Source: Phaeosaccion multiseriatum (Eukaryota > Ochrophyta, other classes). Taken from it: 64,000 nucleotides of DNA. The stretch covers positions 2,294,001 through 2,358,000 of the forward strand of contig OZ218956.1 in the NCBI GenBank assembly GCA_965112735.1, read 5' to 3'. A model generated the notes under the pieces. The model was not told the DNA's origin, made no database searches, and saw only the letters and a list, made by a program, of their open reading frames with translations. Position numbers and translations under genes: made by a program. Below are positions 22,698-33,409 of the stretch, piece after piece; position 1 is the first letter of the stretch; every line of letters starts with the position of its first letter.

Positions 22698-25302
22698 ATG
22701 CTGCACGGTAGGCGAGACTTGCAATCCTCCTCCCTGGCAGCCGCAGGGGCGAGACGAGCACGGCAGGAGGCTGGTTTGCCTCCTGCGATGGCTCCGTCGT
22801 CAGATACCATGGTGGTAAGGGATGTCAAGCTCGATGCAGCTGCCTTCCAGGACCAGCTGGTCAGACGGATGAACCTCGGGGCTCTTCTTCGGCCAAGAAT
22901 CTCCTTTGCGGACGTCAACAAGAAACCCTCCGCCACAACAAGGGCGACCGCCCAGCAGAGGCGCGCGACACGTAGCACTGGAGGTGGTGTGAGGAGGGCC
23001 AGCGTCAGCAGTGGTGGTAGAAGCCGCCCTGCGCGTGTAGTAGCTGGGGATGCAGGAGAGCAAGAGTCAGGCGAGGGGGGGCGTAGTGATAACCAGCAGG
23101 AGCAGCAGCAAACAGGAGGGAGAGAGCGGAAGAGGAGCGACCCTTGGATGTGTTGGACGTGCAGTGTCGTGAGAGCGCCGGAGGAGAGCAGCTGCCCAGC
23201 ATGCGGGTCTATGGCACCGCCCCCTCCCGCTACATCGCTGGACTCAGCAGCGACCGGGGCAGTAGAATCATCAGCAGAAGTAGGCGCTGGAGCGGCCTCG
23301 GAGACGACAGGGGGGAGCAGGGACGGTCCCACGCACGGCAGAATAAGAACGAAAAGGAAGCGGAGGAGGGAGGGACCCAAGGACGGTAGCGGTGGCCCTC
23401 CTGCAACGGAAGGGGACGGATGGCAGCGGCAGCTCGAGGAGCGGCAGAGGTGGGAAGCGATCCAGGAGAGGGAGCGCAAAGCTTACCAGCTGCATCACCA
23501 GAGGCAGGCACCTGCGAAGCTCACCTTGGCTCAGATTCGCGGCCTGGAGCCCAAGCCCGAGGCGAGGCTGACGCCAGACCAGTGGAGCGAGCTGGAGGGG
23601 GTGGTGGAGGCGCGGGGAAGGGGGGACGACCCTTGCACCATCTGCAGAGAGGGCTTCAAGGTGTGTGTGCGCGAGCGTGCGCACGGGCGTGTGTATGTTA
23701 ATTTGTGTGTGTGCTTTGCTCACCAAGAGCTCCGATGGATTGTGGCGATGAGAATTCTAGCCATGAGTGTGGTTGGTGCTTGTCCCTTCCCCGATCATGT
23801 CCTCTATTGAGTAGATGTATTGGGGCGGCCTGCATTCAAACTTGCACCCTTTGCTCTCACACCCTATCTAGTTTAACGAGCTGAAAAGAGCGTTTGATTC
23901 CCATACCCCCCTCTTGCCGATCCTTTCACGCACGCACTCACTCCCAGGACGAGCAGCAGATTCTGCTCTCGTGCGGTCACCTCTTTCATCGAGCCTGCCT
24001 CTCCGCCTTCGAGAGCTTTCTCAAGCGTACGTCAAAGGTGAGTGGGAATGGGTGAAAGGGGGACGGGATAAGTATCGGCAGAGCGAGACCAACAATGAAG
24101 GGTAGTACTCAAGCGGGTATGGCTGCTTTTGTTCTGTCTGTCTCTTTTCTTTCCTTTTCCTTACTGACTGATCCCCGGCTTCGCTTTGCTGCGCTTTGCT
24201 GCGCGACTTTGCTGGCTTCCTTGTTTGTGGCCCTGTCGTTTGCCACTTCACATGAGTAGGCCGCAAGATGCTGTCCCGTTTGCAGGAAGGAGAACTATCA
24301 GAAAACGCTGACTGCCACGGGAGGCAAGGTGCGAGAGAGAGGGAGAAGGAAAGAGAGATAGATACACGATGCGCCCCCCTTGGCGGAGCGCCACCTGTGA
24401 ATCAATACCGCTTTGATGAAGGGTCCTCTACGAGGCACTCGTCCTGACACCCCCCCCCCCTCTGGTCCTCACAGGCCTGGCGAAACGCCTGCGCGCTCGT
24501 GCTGCAGAGGCATGTCCGGGGCTTCGCAGTGCGAAAGACATACAGAAACATGCAAAGGGCATTTTACTCGTCTGTAGCGGCCACAGCAGCTACAGCAGCA
24601 GGAGGAGGAGGAGGAGTAGGAAAGGGAATAGCGGTGGACCCAGCGAGGCGGAGAGCCTTTTTCGGGAAGGAGCTCGGCAGGTACACGGAGAGAGTGACGA
24701 GGGACCTTGTGAAGCGTGCCGACTCCCTGGACGCTCTGTTTGCACAGTTTGACGTGGGCTTGACCCTCAGCAGGCACGTGTTTGGGGTTTCGAGCGGACG
24801 GGGTGGAGACGTGCAGCAGCAGCAGCAGGAGGAGGGGGAGGAGAAGGAGGGAAGAGGAGAAGGAGCAGCAAGAGGAGGAGGAGAGGGGGATGCTGAGGAG
24901 AACATGGGAGCGAGTGAGGGGAAGGGACGCAGAGGGAGTCAGATGGGAGAAGAGGCATGGGCCATCGCCCTGACAAGGGCGCAGGAGAGGGACGACGAGT
25001 GCCCCATCTGCATGGTGGACCTCAAGGACAAAGGCGAGGAAGGTGGTCTCAAACCGAGCCAAGCTGGTGTCTGCGACGGTGGGAGGAGGAATGGTGGTGG
25101 TGGTGATCTTTCCCCCACCAACCCTACCCTTACCCCGACCCCCGCTCGCAGCTGCATTCTTCTGAGCTGCAGCCACATGTTTCACACGGAGTGCCTGCGC
25201 GCTTTTGAGCGCTTTAATATCTACGAAGTGCAGCTCTGTCCGGTGTGCAGGGGGCCCTATGAGAGTATCGGGGTGGGGGAGCTGTTGCGAATCGTCGCGT
25301 AG
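22698..25302 (+). CDS. RNF32: RNF32-like protein: RanBP2 zinc finger, RING, IQ motif, RING
   Basis: Exons 22698-23660, 23948-24037, 24260-24328 and 24475-25302 join in phase to 649 residues. The ATG at 22788 is an equally good start (30 residues shorter). Seen: a RanBP2-type zinc finger near residue 150 (PWMCWTC...CPACG); the first RING-H2 across exons 1-3 (DPCTICREGFK, LLSCGHLFHRACLSAFESFL, CCPVCRKENYQ); an IQ motif at about 380-397 (ALVLQRHVRGFAVRKTY); and a second RING from about 547 (DECPICMVDLKD, ILLSCSHMFHTECLRAFERF, LCPVCRGPYES). RING-IQ-RING is the order of RNF32, so a ubiquitin ligase with calmodulin binding is inferred. The second RING holds a Gly/Pro-rich insertion of about 35 residues between its first Cys pair and the His/Cys core; it is in frame, and no matching splice phase was found to remove it. 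Confidence 0.9.
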
Positions 25303-25955
25303 GTAGTCGCATTAATAGAACGAAGAAGGAAAGAAGGAGACATGACGCACTATCGCCCACATTCTCGATAGCGCGCTATCCGGCCCCCCGGGGCCCGATA
25401 GCGGATAGCGGATCGGCTGGCACCGGCGATAGCGGATAGCAGCCACGTCCCCACAACCCCCCCCCCCAAAGCCGGTGGGGGTGGCGCCGGCGATAGCGGA
25501 TAGCATCGACCCCTGACGCACTATGCCCACTTCTCGATAGCGCGCTATCGGCCGGGCGCTATCGGCCGCCGGCCGATAGTGGATAGTGGATCGGCTGGCG
25601 CCGGCGATAGCGGATAGCGGATAGCGTTGCGGTCAGGGGGATTCAGGGTTCAGGGGTCGAGGACATCGGAAACACACAGAAAAAAGAAATTAAAATTAAA
25701 ATTGGAGCGCAACTGATAAGGGGTATACCAATTGTATATACCTCATGGCACCCATTTTCCAAAGGGCGGTCCGTCAGAAATAAACAGGCGTGGGACGGGG
25801 GGGGATTATACACAAGGAGCAGCAGGGGCAGAACGCGCACGCACATACGACAGTAGTCGCTTCTCCCTGTAGGCCTGGTCCTCCTCCCCTCGTCTGGTGT
25901 ACTGGATTTGTTACGCCCCGCAAAAAAGGATACCTAAAAAGCGGCCAGCTTTAGT
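25303..25955. other. Spacer holding palindromic elements, upstream of the HSF-like gene
   Basis: 25342-25660 is repeat. 25661-25955 is unique and includes an A/T-rich patch with GTATATACC (about 25734) that could belong to the promoter of the HSF-like gene. Confidence 0.45.
25342..25660. mobile_element. Two adjoining copies of the palindromic GATAGC element
   Basis: The first part (about 25342-25505) starts TGACGCACTATCGCCCACATT and carries CGATAGCGCGCTATC and a GGCTGGCACCGGCGATAGCG core. The second (25506-25660) starts TCGACCCCTGACGCACTAT and ends CAGGGGTCGA, forming terminal inverted repeats around the same core and the palindrome CGATAGCGCGCTATCG. The two are head to tail, or one is inserted beside the other. 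No coding capacity. Confidence 0.7.
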
Positions 25956-27852
25956 ATGAAAGCGGCGGTGCCGTCCTTGGGGGGGGGGCAGTTGGGGGGA
26001 GGACGGTCAGGATACGCTTCCTCCCTCTACGCGCCGGGTTATTGTATGAAGGCGAAGACGAAGGCCGGATTACGCAGCCCCACCCAATTTCTCGTTAAGC
26101 TCCACAAGATCTTGACTGAGGAGAGCCAGGATGTTATCGCCTGGGACGCAGGGCGCGTGGTACTGCTTGACCCTGCTCGAGTCACCGATGAGATTCTGGG
26201 GGAATACTTTACGCACAACAAGTGAGTTGTGTGGGGGCGGGCTGGTGGGGGGGGGGGCGGTGAGAATAGGTGCATCCCAACGGGAGGGGCACAGTGTCTT
26301 TTTTGGGGGGGGGGGGGGGTAAAATGCGCAGAGAGCAGAGCAGCACTGCACTGGGAGAAGAAGGGAGGGGAGGAGAGGCGGTGCGGGATACCTTGAATAA
26401 TGCCCGTCATTCAGACTGGACCTCAGTTTTCGGCGTTTGTGAGCCGTTCCTTTGTGTAGTCCAGTTGTGTGGCTGTGGCTAACTAATTAACCCTCCCCGC
26501 CCCCCCCCCCTCGTCTTGCTTTCCTTGACGCTTATCCGTCCCTCAGGCTCACGAGCTTTACTCGGCAACTCAACTACTTTGGCTTTAAGAAAGTGCAAGA
26601 GTCTGGGGTGAGCAGCAACAGCGCGAGCAGCAGCGGCAGCAGCGGGAAGAACAAGCGAAGCAGGAGCGGTAGCGGCGGTAGCGCTAAGGCTATGAGCAGA
26701 AGCGGCAGCAGCGGCAACCTCAAGGCATATGTGTACGCCAACGAGAACCTCCTTGGCGTCACAGATCCCGCCTGCGTGATTCACTTGCGACGCAAGACTG
26801 CAGCTCGTTCCCTCTCCATGGGCAGCGAGAACGACGACGTGGAGGACGCACACGTTCCGGCAGCTGTGGAGGACGTCACTGGCCTGTCTATCGTCAACCC
26901 TGCCGCAGCCATTGTGGAGGATGTGGGGGGCGAGAGCAGCGGTTGCGTGTCCCCTCCGGCGGCCAAGTCCCGCCGCCGCCAGACGGCTCGGCAGTCTCGC
27001 CAAGAGGAGCAGCGCAAGCTCAAGGACGCCGCGGAGGCCGAGCGAGCCCGCGTGCAGCTGGAGAAGCGCAGGAATGAGCAGCGGCAGCAGAGGCTACGCG
27101 CCCAGCAGAGGATGCGGCAGCAGCAGGCGAGGGTGGATTTGCTGCACACACAGCGACGCCAGCAGGAAGACAAGAAGAAGCAGGACCTGCGCCTGAGACT
27201 CATGCAGAAGCGGACCAAGGAGGAGGAAGAGGAAGAGGGTATGGTCACGGACAGCAGGGAGGGCTCGGGGTCGTCCGGCATGGACGAGTGGGAGTCCACA
27301 GATAGCTCCTCCTCGTCCTCCTCTCCCAAGTCCGATTGGGGCTCCTTTGAGAGCTCCACGTCCCCCAAGTCTGAGCTTGCCGGCATGGACGCCCGCGCAG
27401 CAGCCGCCGAGTTGGACATTTTGGAGCTGGACTTCCCCCAGCCGCTCAACGTGCACATGAACGTTAACGTGAGCATGAGCTACGACGGCAGTGCGTCTCC
27501 TCGCTCGGCAAGCACCGCAGGAGAAGCAGTGCATCGAGCGGCAACGTCGGCATCGTCATCGTCGCCGTCTTCTTCTTCTTCAGTGCCGCAGCCGAGCTTT
27601 TCCGCGGAAGATGCGGCCCTGATGCACATGCAGCAGCACCACGTCTTCATGCCGCTCAAGGAGCAGCAGCAGCAGTACCCGCAGTCGTACCACCACCACG
27701 TCAACGGCAACGGCAACACCACCTACTCGCTGCACGGCTTCGACACGCAGACGCCCAACTACTCTGGTCCGGCTCCCCACGTCGTGCCTGTGGGAGCCGA
27801 CGGGCTCGCGCTGGAGGAGATTGAGTGGGTGCAGAGTGCTCTACTGGACTAG
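25956..27852 (+). CDS. Heat-shock-factor family DNA-binding protein
   Basis: Two exons, 25956-26221 and 26547-27852, join in phase to 523 residues. HSFs bind GAA/TTC repeats. The DNA-binding domain begins near residue 42: TQFLVKLHKILTEESQDVIA, WDAGRVVLLDPARVTDEIL, FTHNKLTSFTRQLNYFGFKK (recognition helix, split by the intron). A Ser/Gly/Arg stretch of about 45 residues then interrupts before YANENLLGVTDPACVIHLRR, which looks like the last strand and wing end. C-terminal: a long basic, Gln/Arg-rich helix (EEQRKLKDAAEAERARVQLE and on, about 235-310), then Ser/Pro and acidic segments and a short ending EEIEWVQSALLD that may be an activation motif (inference). The intron position inside the DNA-binding domain is usual for HSF genes. 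Confidence 0.88.
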
Positions 27853-29241
27853 AGGGGGTGGCAGTGCGTGGACGCTGTTTCTCCCAGCAACAACAAAGCA
27901 ATAACCAACACGAGGACTGCTACAAGAGCAACACTACAACGATAAAACCAAAAGCTGCACGAAGGGGGGGCAAGGTCCGCAGCGAATCTGAACGGCGGGC
28001 GCGCGAGAGCGTCTCATCGCAGACATAAAAAACATGGAGGACACTGGGTGAGAGGGGGGGGGGGGGCGAAGGACGCACGCACATACACACACATACGCAC
28101 ATGCACACCGATTTGTTTGCGGTGCCAATGTTTGTGGAGGCGGCGTTCTACCGTCGGAGACCTTTGGGGGGGGATTTTGATTGATTTGACTGACTGACTG
28201 ACATGTACATAAAAACAACTTGAGGCGCTGGCTTTGGGTTGGGCCGGGGGGGGGGGTCGGGGGTTTGGATTTGCGTGTCTGCTCTTTTTTTTTTTTGGCC
28301 GTTTGAGGGCTATGACAATTGGGTCGTATTCCTCCGGTGGAAAGCTTTGAACTGAGTGTGGGCACCCTCATGGGGACCCCTCATCGCAAGTGGGTAAAAA
28401 TATTGAGGGGGTGGGGGTGCTGGCGAGTCAGGTGAAGGGACTGGGATATTTGAGCCTTCCTGAGAGACTTTCTCGACACAATGGAGAGAACGTCTCGGGG
28501 CGAGAATGTGGGTCTGCTTGACCGCACTTACCGGTACTGTATATACTTTGGTTCATGAGGAGGCAGGGTGTAGGGGGGGGAGGGAGGAGGGGGTCCACAC
28601 CGTAAAGTGAGTGAGAGTTACTCGGTGGCAGGACGTTGTTCCGTCTTTGTGGACTACGCAGAGGAGGGAGTGACGTGATGGGGAGGGAAAGCATCGCAAT
28701 CTAGCCGAGTGGCTCATGCCTTTTCAGGTGTTACTCACTCTGGCTTTGATTTTTTATAATTACTACTTCAAAAAAGGGAGGGAGGGAGGGGTGTTGGGGA
28801 AGGGGGAGGAGGCAGGCGGGCATTTTTTCTGCGAGGCAAAGCCAAACTCAATGCGATATGAGCCAGCAGACGCACTCTTACTAAGGTATTCGTCGCACGG
28901 TTTTCTTATCAGTAATTGGGTCGGGCCAGATGCCATTAATGCCAATAAGAAATTGTGAGCTTCACTTCTTTCCAAACACACACGCACGCACGCACACAAA
29001 GGATCAAGGGTGTTTCTTTCCTGCTCCACGCATGTCTTCTTGTCTATGCTGCTTCTCTCGGGCCTCCGCCGCATAAACGCACACGCCATACAGCCATTAA
29101 GCACACCCACGCACCCGTCTCTTGTCGTTCTCTGGTTGCTGTCCGCTCTACGCCATGCATTGGTTCAAACACACCCAAACACACGCACAACCACACACGC
29201 ACAACCACACACACACACACACTGAACACACACACACACAC

Positions 29242-29448
29242 TCGACCCCTGACACACTATCCGCTATCCGCTATCGCCGGCGCAGCCGGCACGCTATCCG
29301 TTATCGCCGGCGCCAGCCGGCGCGCTATCCGCTATCGCCGGCGCCAGCCGGCGCGCTATCCGCTATCGGCCGGCGCCAGCCGGCACGCTATCCGCTATCG
29401 ATAGCGCGCTATCGAGAATGTGGGCGATAGTGGCTGTGTCAGGGGTCG

Positions 29449-29449
<1 letters not shown>
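29242..29449. mobile_element. MITE-like palindromic element inserted in a CA microsatellite
   Basis: Terminal inverted repeats: the left end TCGACCCCTGACACA is mirrored at the right end by TGTGTCAGGGGTCGA. The inside is a 31-bp tandem unit (CGCTATCCGCTATC plus CGCCGGCGCCAGCCGG) repeated about four times, ending in CGATAGCGCGCTATCG. CA repeats abut both ends. No open frame. Family relatives lie at 11643 and 25342-25660. Confidence 0.8.
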
Positions 29450-29503
<54 letters not shown>

Positions 29504-29510
29504 ACACACA

Positions 29511-29593
<83 letters not shown>

Positions 29594-29610
29594 ACACACA
29601 CACACACACG
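29450..29610. repeat. (AC)n microsatellite
   Basis: About 160 bp of AC with few interruptions, to the right of the element. The same motif, less pure, lies left of it (about 29170-29241). Confidence 0.95.
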
Positions 29611-29831
29611 TGTACTGGCACGACGTACCCCTTGGAAGGAAGCGCGCGCCCGCCAACCGCAAATAAAGCAGTTTTAATTCCAGCTCGTTAGTATTTTGGT
29701 GCACTCGGCGATGACGTGGGGGAGGGATCCGGTGACACAGCTTACCCTCTCTTCTCTCTAGCTCTCCTCCTTCCATCTCTCTCCCGTAGCTGCCTTGCCT
29801 CCAGGCCGGCACTGCATAGAAGACAGAAATC

Positions 29832-32088
29832 ATGAGGACAGGAGCAGAAGCGGCGGCCATTTTGGCGCTTGTCTGTGGTGGCGTGAATGCTTTTGCACCG
29901 ACCCATATGGTGGCGTCCGGCGTATCAGGAGCAGTGCGGGGAGGGCGAGTAGGGGGGCGGTCATCGGCACTGAAATCCATGGCATCATCCTTCGCGCCAT
30001 CCTCGCCCACGTTGGCGCCACCTGTGGTCACGAAGGATGGAAAGCCCGCCGACTCGCGGCCGAAACTTGCCAAGGAGGACGAGTGGATTGCAAACCTTGA
30101 CTTTGAGGCGGTGGCCGCTGATTTTCGCAAGCTCGGGAAGAAGCTGGAGGCGGACATGGGAGAGGATGACATGAAGCACTTGGCCAAGATGCGTCTGTGG
30201 AGCAACGCCTTTGGGGCGGTGGGGCTGGGGACCATGTGGATGACACCCAACCCAATCACCGTCATGGGCTTGAGCCTGTGGGTCTTCTCTCGATGGGTGA
30301 GTCGCGTCGTGGGGCAGGTCGTGTGAGGGATGGGAAGAGGGAAAGGGAGGGAGATGGTGAGACAGAGAGAGAGAGAGGGGAGAGAGAACAGAAGAAGAGA
30401 GCCAGGAGGCAAGGACGCCGTTGCAACAGGCACAGGCTCTGCAAAAGCAGCGGCTGTTGCAGTGAGAGGTATTCTATCATTCTCAAACCTTGTCCTCCTC
30501 CCCCTGCCCCTCGCCTCCCCCCCTATCTCCCTTCCACTCGCCTGCCCGCGGCTGCCTGCCTGCTCCTGCCTCTCTGTCTGCCTGCCTGCCTGCCTGTCTG
30601 CCTACCTGCCTGCCTACCTGCCTGCCTACTTAAGACCATGATCGGTCACCACGTCTGCCACGGAGGCTACGACAAGCCGGACACCTCAGGCCGCTTCAAG
30701 TCCAAGCTCTTCGCGCTCGGCACCCTCACCAACCGAGCCAAGAATTGGTTCGATTGGATGCTGCCCGAGGCCTGGAACCAGGAGCACAATGCGCGCCACC
30801 ACTACTTCCTTGGCGAGCTCGACGACCCCGACCTTGTGGAGCAGAACTCCGTCGGAGTCAGAGACCCCAAGACGCCCATGCCCGCGCGTTACGCCATGGT
30901 CACGGCTCTGGCCGCTTCGTGGAAGTGGTTCTACTACAGGTCAGTCCGTGGAGTGTGTGTGTGCAGAAGTGTGTGCAAGTGTGGAGGTGCAAGTACCTCG
31001 TGGACGAGAACGAGGAGGAGGAACGGGAGAGGGGAGGTCTTATGGGAAGAGCAAGAAGCGTCACACGTCCCTTTGCTCCCTCCATCCCTGCTGCTCCCTT
31101 TTCCTGAAACCCAAAATGAGCATTTCAAATTCCCCACCCCCCCTCCCGTCTTCAGCGTCAACACGTACAAGGAGCTGAAGCTTGTGGAGCTTAAGCGCAA
31201 GAACGGAGGAAAGTTCCCCGAGGGAGTGGACACGCAGGTGCGTGCGTGGGTGGGTGAGGGAGGCAGCATGGGGGGTGGGTGGCTAGGACAGGGAGGCGAC
31301 ACGGTCAGTGACTCTCAGCGGCACACACAAGAAGACAGCAGAGAACACAAGGGCGACGCCTGCTTGGTGTAGGGACTAGAGCCCTGTCTCTCTCTCTCTC
31401 TCTGCCCAGTGCCTGTCTGTGCGAACCATGTCTGTCCACATTCTTCATCCATCAACCCCTTGCGGTATAGTCCCTACTTAACCCCATTCCTTCCTATGCC
31501 TATCCTTCCTATCCCTATCCTTCCTATCAATCCCTCCTTCCTTCCTTCCTTCCTTCCTTCCTTCCTTAACAGAGCCACTTCATGATGGGTGACTTCATCG
31601 CCGACCGCCCTCGAATGAAGCAACTCGGCATGTCCTTCACTGAGTTCTTCGGCAAGGTCTTCGGCCCTTACATGGTCGGCAACTTCGTCCTCCGCCCTCT
31701 GCCCCTCCTCCTCTTTGGCCCCCAGTTCTTCGTCAACGGTGTCATCAACCTGGCCCTTGCCGACGTGGTCACCAACCTGCACGGCTTCCTCACGATTGTC
31801 ACCAACCACGCCGGCAACGATCTGTACCGCTTCAATGTGCCCGCGAGAGACAGAGGCACCTTCTTCCTCCGCCAGATCGTCTCATCGGCCAATTACAAGA
31901 CTGGAGGAGACCTTAACGACTTCATGCACGGCTTCCTCAACTACCAGGTAAGGGGATGGTTAAGTGGTGAGGTGGTAAGGCGTTAACCGAGTGACGGACA
32001 ACGGGCTGCATACGTTCGTACGTACGTGCGCGTTGGTGCGTGGGTCGTTTGCGCCACGCTGCTTTGCTGTGTGTGCTGCGTCTGTTGT

Positions 32089-32183
<95 letters not shown>

Positions 32184-32543
32184 GATGTTGATGTTGATGT
32201 TGATGTTGATGTTGATGATCTGTTTGCACGAGGTGTCTCATCTTAACTCACCTCTTTTTCCCCTCTACCCATGCGGCTCTGTGCCTCCTTCCCTCTACCA
32301 CAGATTGAGCACCACCTGTGGCCCAACCTGTCCATGCTTCAGTACCAGAAGGCCCAGCCGATGGTGGTGGAGCTCTGCGAGAAGCACGGCATCCCGTACG
32401 TGCAGGAGAGCGTGTGGACACGTCTTCGCAAGACGGTTGACATCATGGTCGGCCACTCGTCACAGAGGGTCTTTCCCACCGAGTACGAGTACCAGGGGAA
32501 GGTGTCAGCAGATCAAGCCGTCACCGCACCGGCACTTAGTTAG
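29832..32543 (+). CDS. Plastid-targeted membrane fatty-acid desaturase
   Basis: Exons 29832-30296, 30635-30939, 31156-31237, 31573-31947 and 32304-32543 join in phase to 488 residues. N-terminus: signal peptide (MRTGAEAAAILALVCGGV) then NAFAP, the secondary-plastid targeting motif. Di-iron His boxes: HHVCH (160-164), HNARHH (206-211) and QIEHH (409-413), the last with the Gln typical of front-end desaturases. Hydrophobic spans flank them (FGAVGLGTMWMTP, PYMVGNFVLRPLPLLLFGP). No cytochrome b5 domain (HPGG) is present, so the electron donor is probably plastid ferredoxin (inference). Double-bond position and lipid substrate cannot be read from sequence. Also notable: DWMLPEAWNQEHNARHHYFL and TNHAGNDLYRF. 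Introns hold CTGCC, CTTC and GTT repeats. Confidence 0.9.
32083..32216. repeat. (GTT)n / (GATGTT)n array in the last desaturase intron
   Basis: About 100 bp of GTT/TTG followed by about 30 bp of GATGTT. Confidence 0.95.
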
Positions 32544-33409
32544 ATAGATATAGAGAGAGAGAGACATGAGAGAGGAAGGAAGGAGGCAGGAGGCAGCGTG
32601 GACCTGTCCTCTGGAAGCCCAAGTAGAGCCGAGCCCATCGACCCACCACCACGACCAACTACCCAAGGGAAGGGAAGGGAAAGGGTTATCTCCAGTCAGA
32701 GAGGGAGAGAGAGAGAGAGGCAGCTCCTCAGAGGGTCGAAGACATACGTCAATGCACCGCTTGGAGGGGATTCCTTGATAGTGGGCACGGCACGCGCTGT
32801 CTGTATAGTGGGACCATTACGAAAAAGAAAAGGACAGGCGCGTTCAGCGCCAGGGGCGGGGAGGAGAAGGGCGAGGAAAGAGGGACATCTCTCCTCACCC
32901 ATACATACATACATACATAGATAGCGTAGCATTAGGGCACAGTGCGACTCCGGGGAGAGAGCTTGACGCGGCCCTTCTGGAGAGCACAGCTTTCTCTTGC
33001 ATTGCAGTTCATTGGCAACAGGAGACGGAGGATGCTACAGGAGGCTGTCCCATTTCGACCAACAGCACCACCACCACCACCACCACCAGCAGCAGCAGCA
33101 GCAGCAGCAGCAGTTGGTGAGACAACAGTAGAGAATAGCGTGTTTTTGCTCCCAGCCGCTGACTTGAGTGGGGAAAGCCACCATTGGACAAGTCGAGTGG
33201 AGACGAGTGGGCTTCGGACCAACAACGCCCACGCATTATAAATACATTTGGGACGTGAAAGCGGAAGTGCTTTGTGTTGTTGGGTATTTGGAAAGAAGAG
33301 AAGGGACCGCTTGCGCCACCCACCCGCCAGGAGTGTGTGTGTGTGTGCCCTCCCAGAAGGTTTGGGCGTATATGCGAGTCCGCCTACCCACGCTCTGCCT
33401 TGTGTCCGC
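32544..33409. other. Convergent spacer between desaturase and methyltransferase-TPR genes
   Basis: Contains (CAC)n and (CAG)n runs (33066-33113) and a CATA run (about 32900-32917). No gene supported. Confidence 0.5.

Larger units (their letters stand above)
27853..29831. other. Spacer between the HSF-like and desaturase genes
   Basis: About 2 kb. G-rich runs (28046-28065, 28245-28262) and a T run are present. From 28978 on it is CA-rich, with a palindromic element at 29242-29449 inside it. No gene is supported; the first few hundred bases are probably the HSF-like 3' UTR. Confidence 0.5.

Noticed and set aside
28680-28740. tRNA-like text (AGCCGAGTGGC)
   Set aside because: No matching acceptor stem, anticodon arm or TTC-loop could be paired around it.
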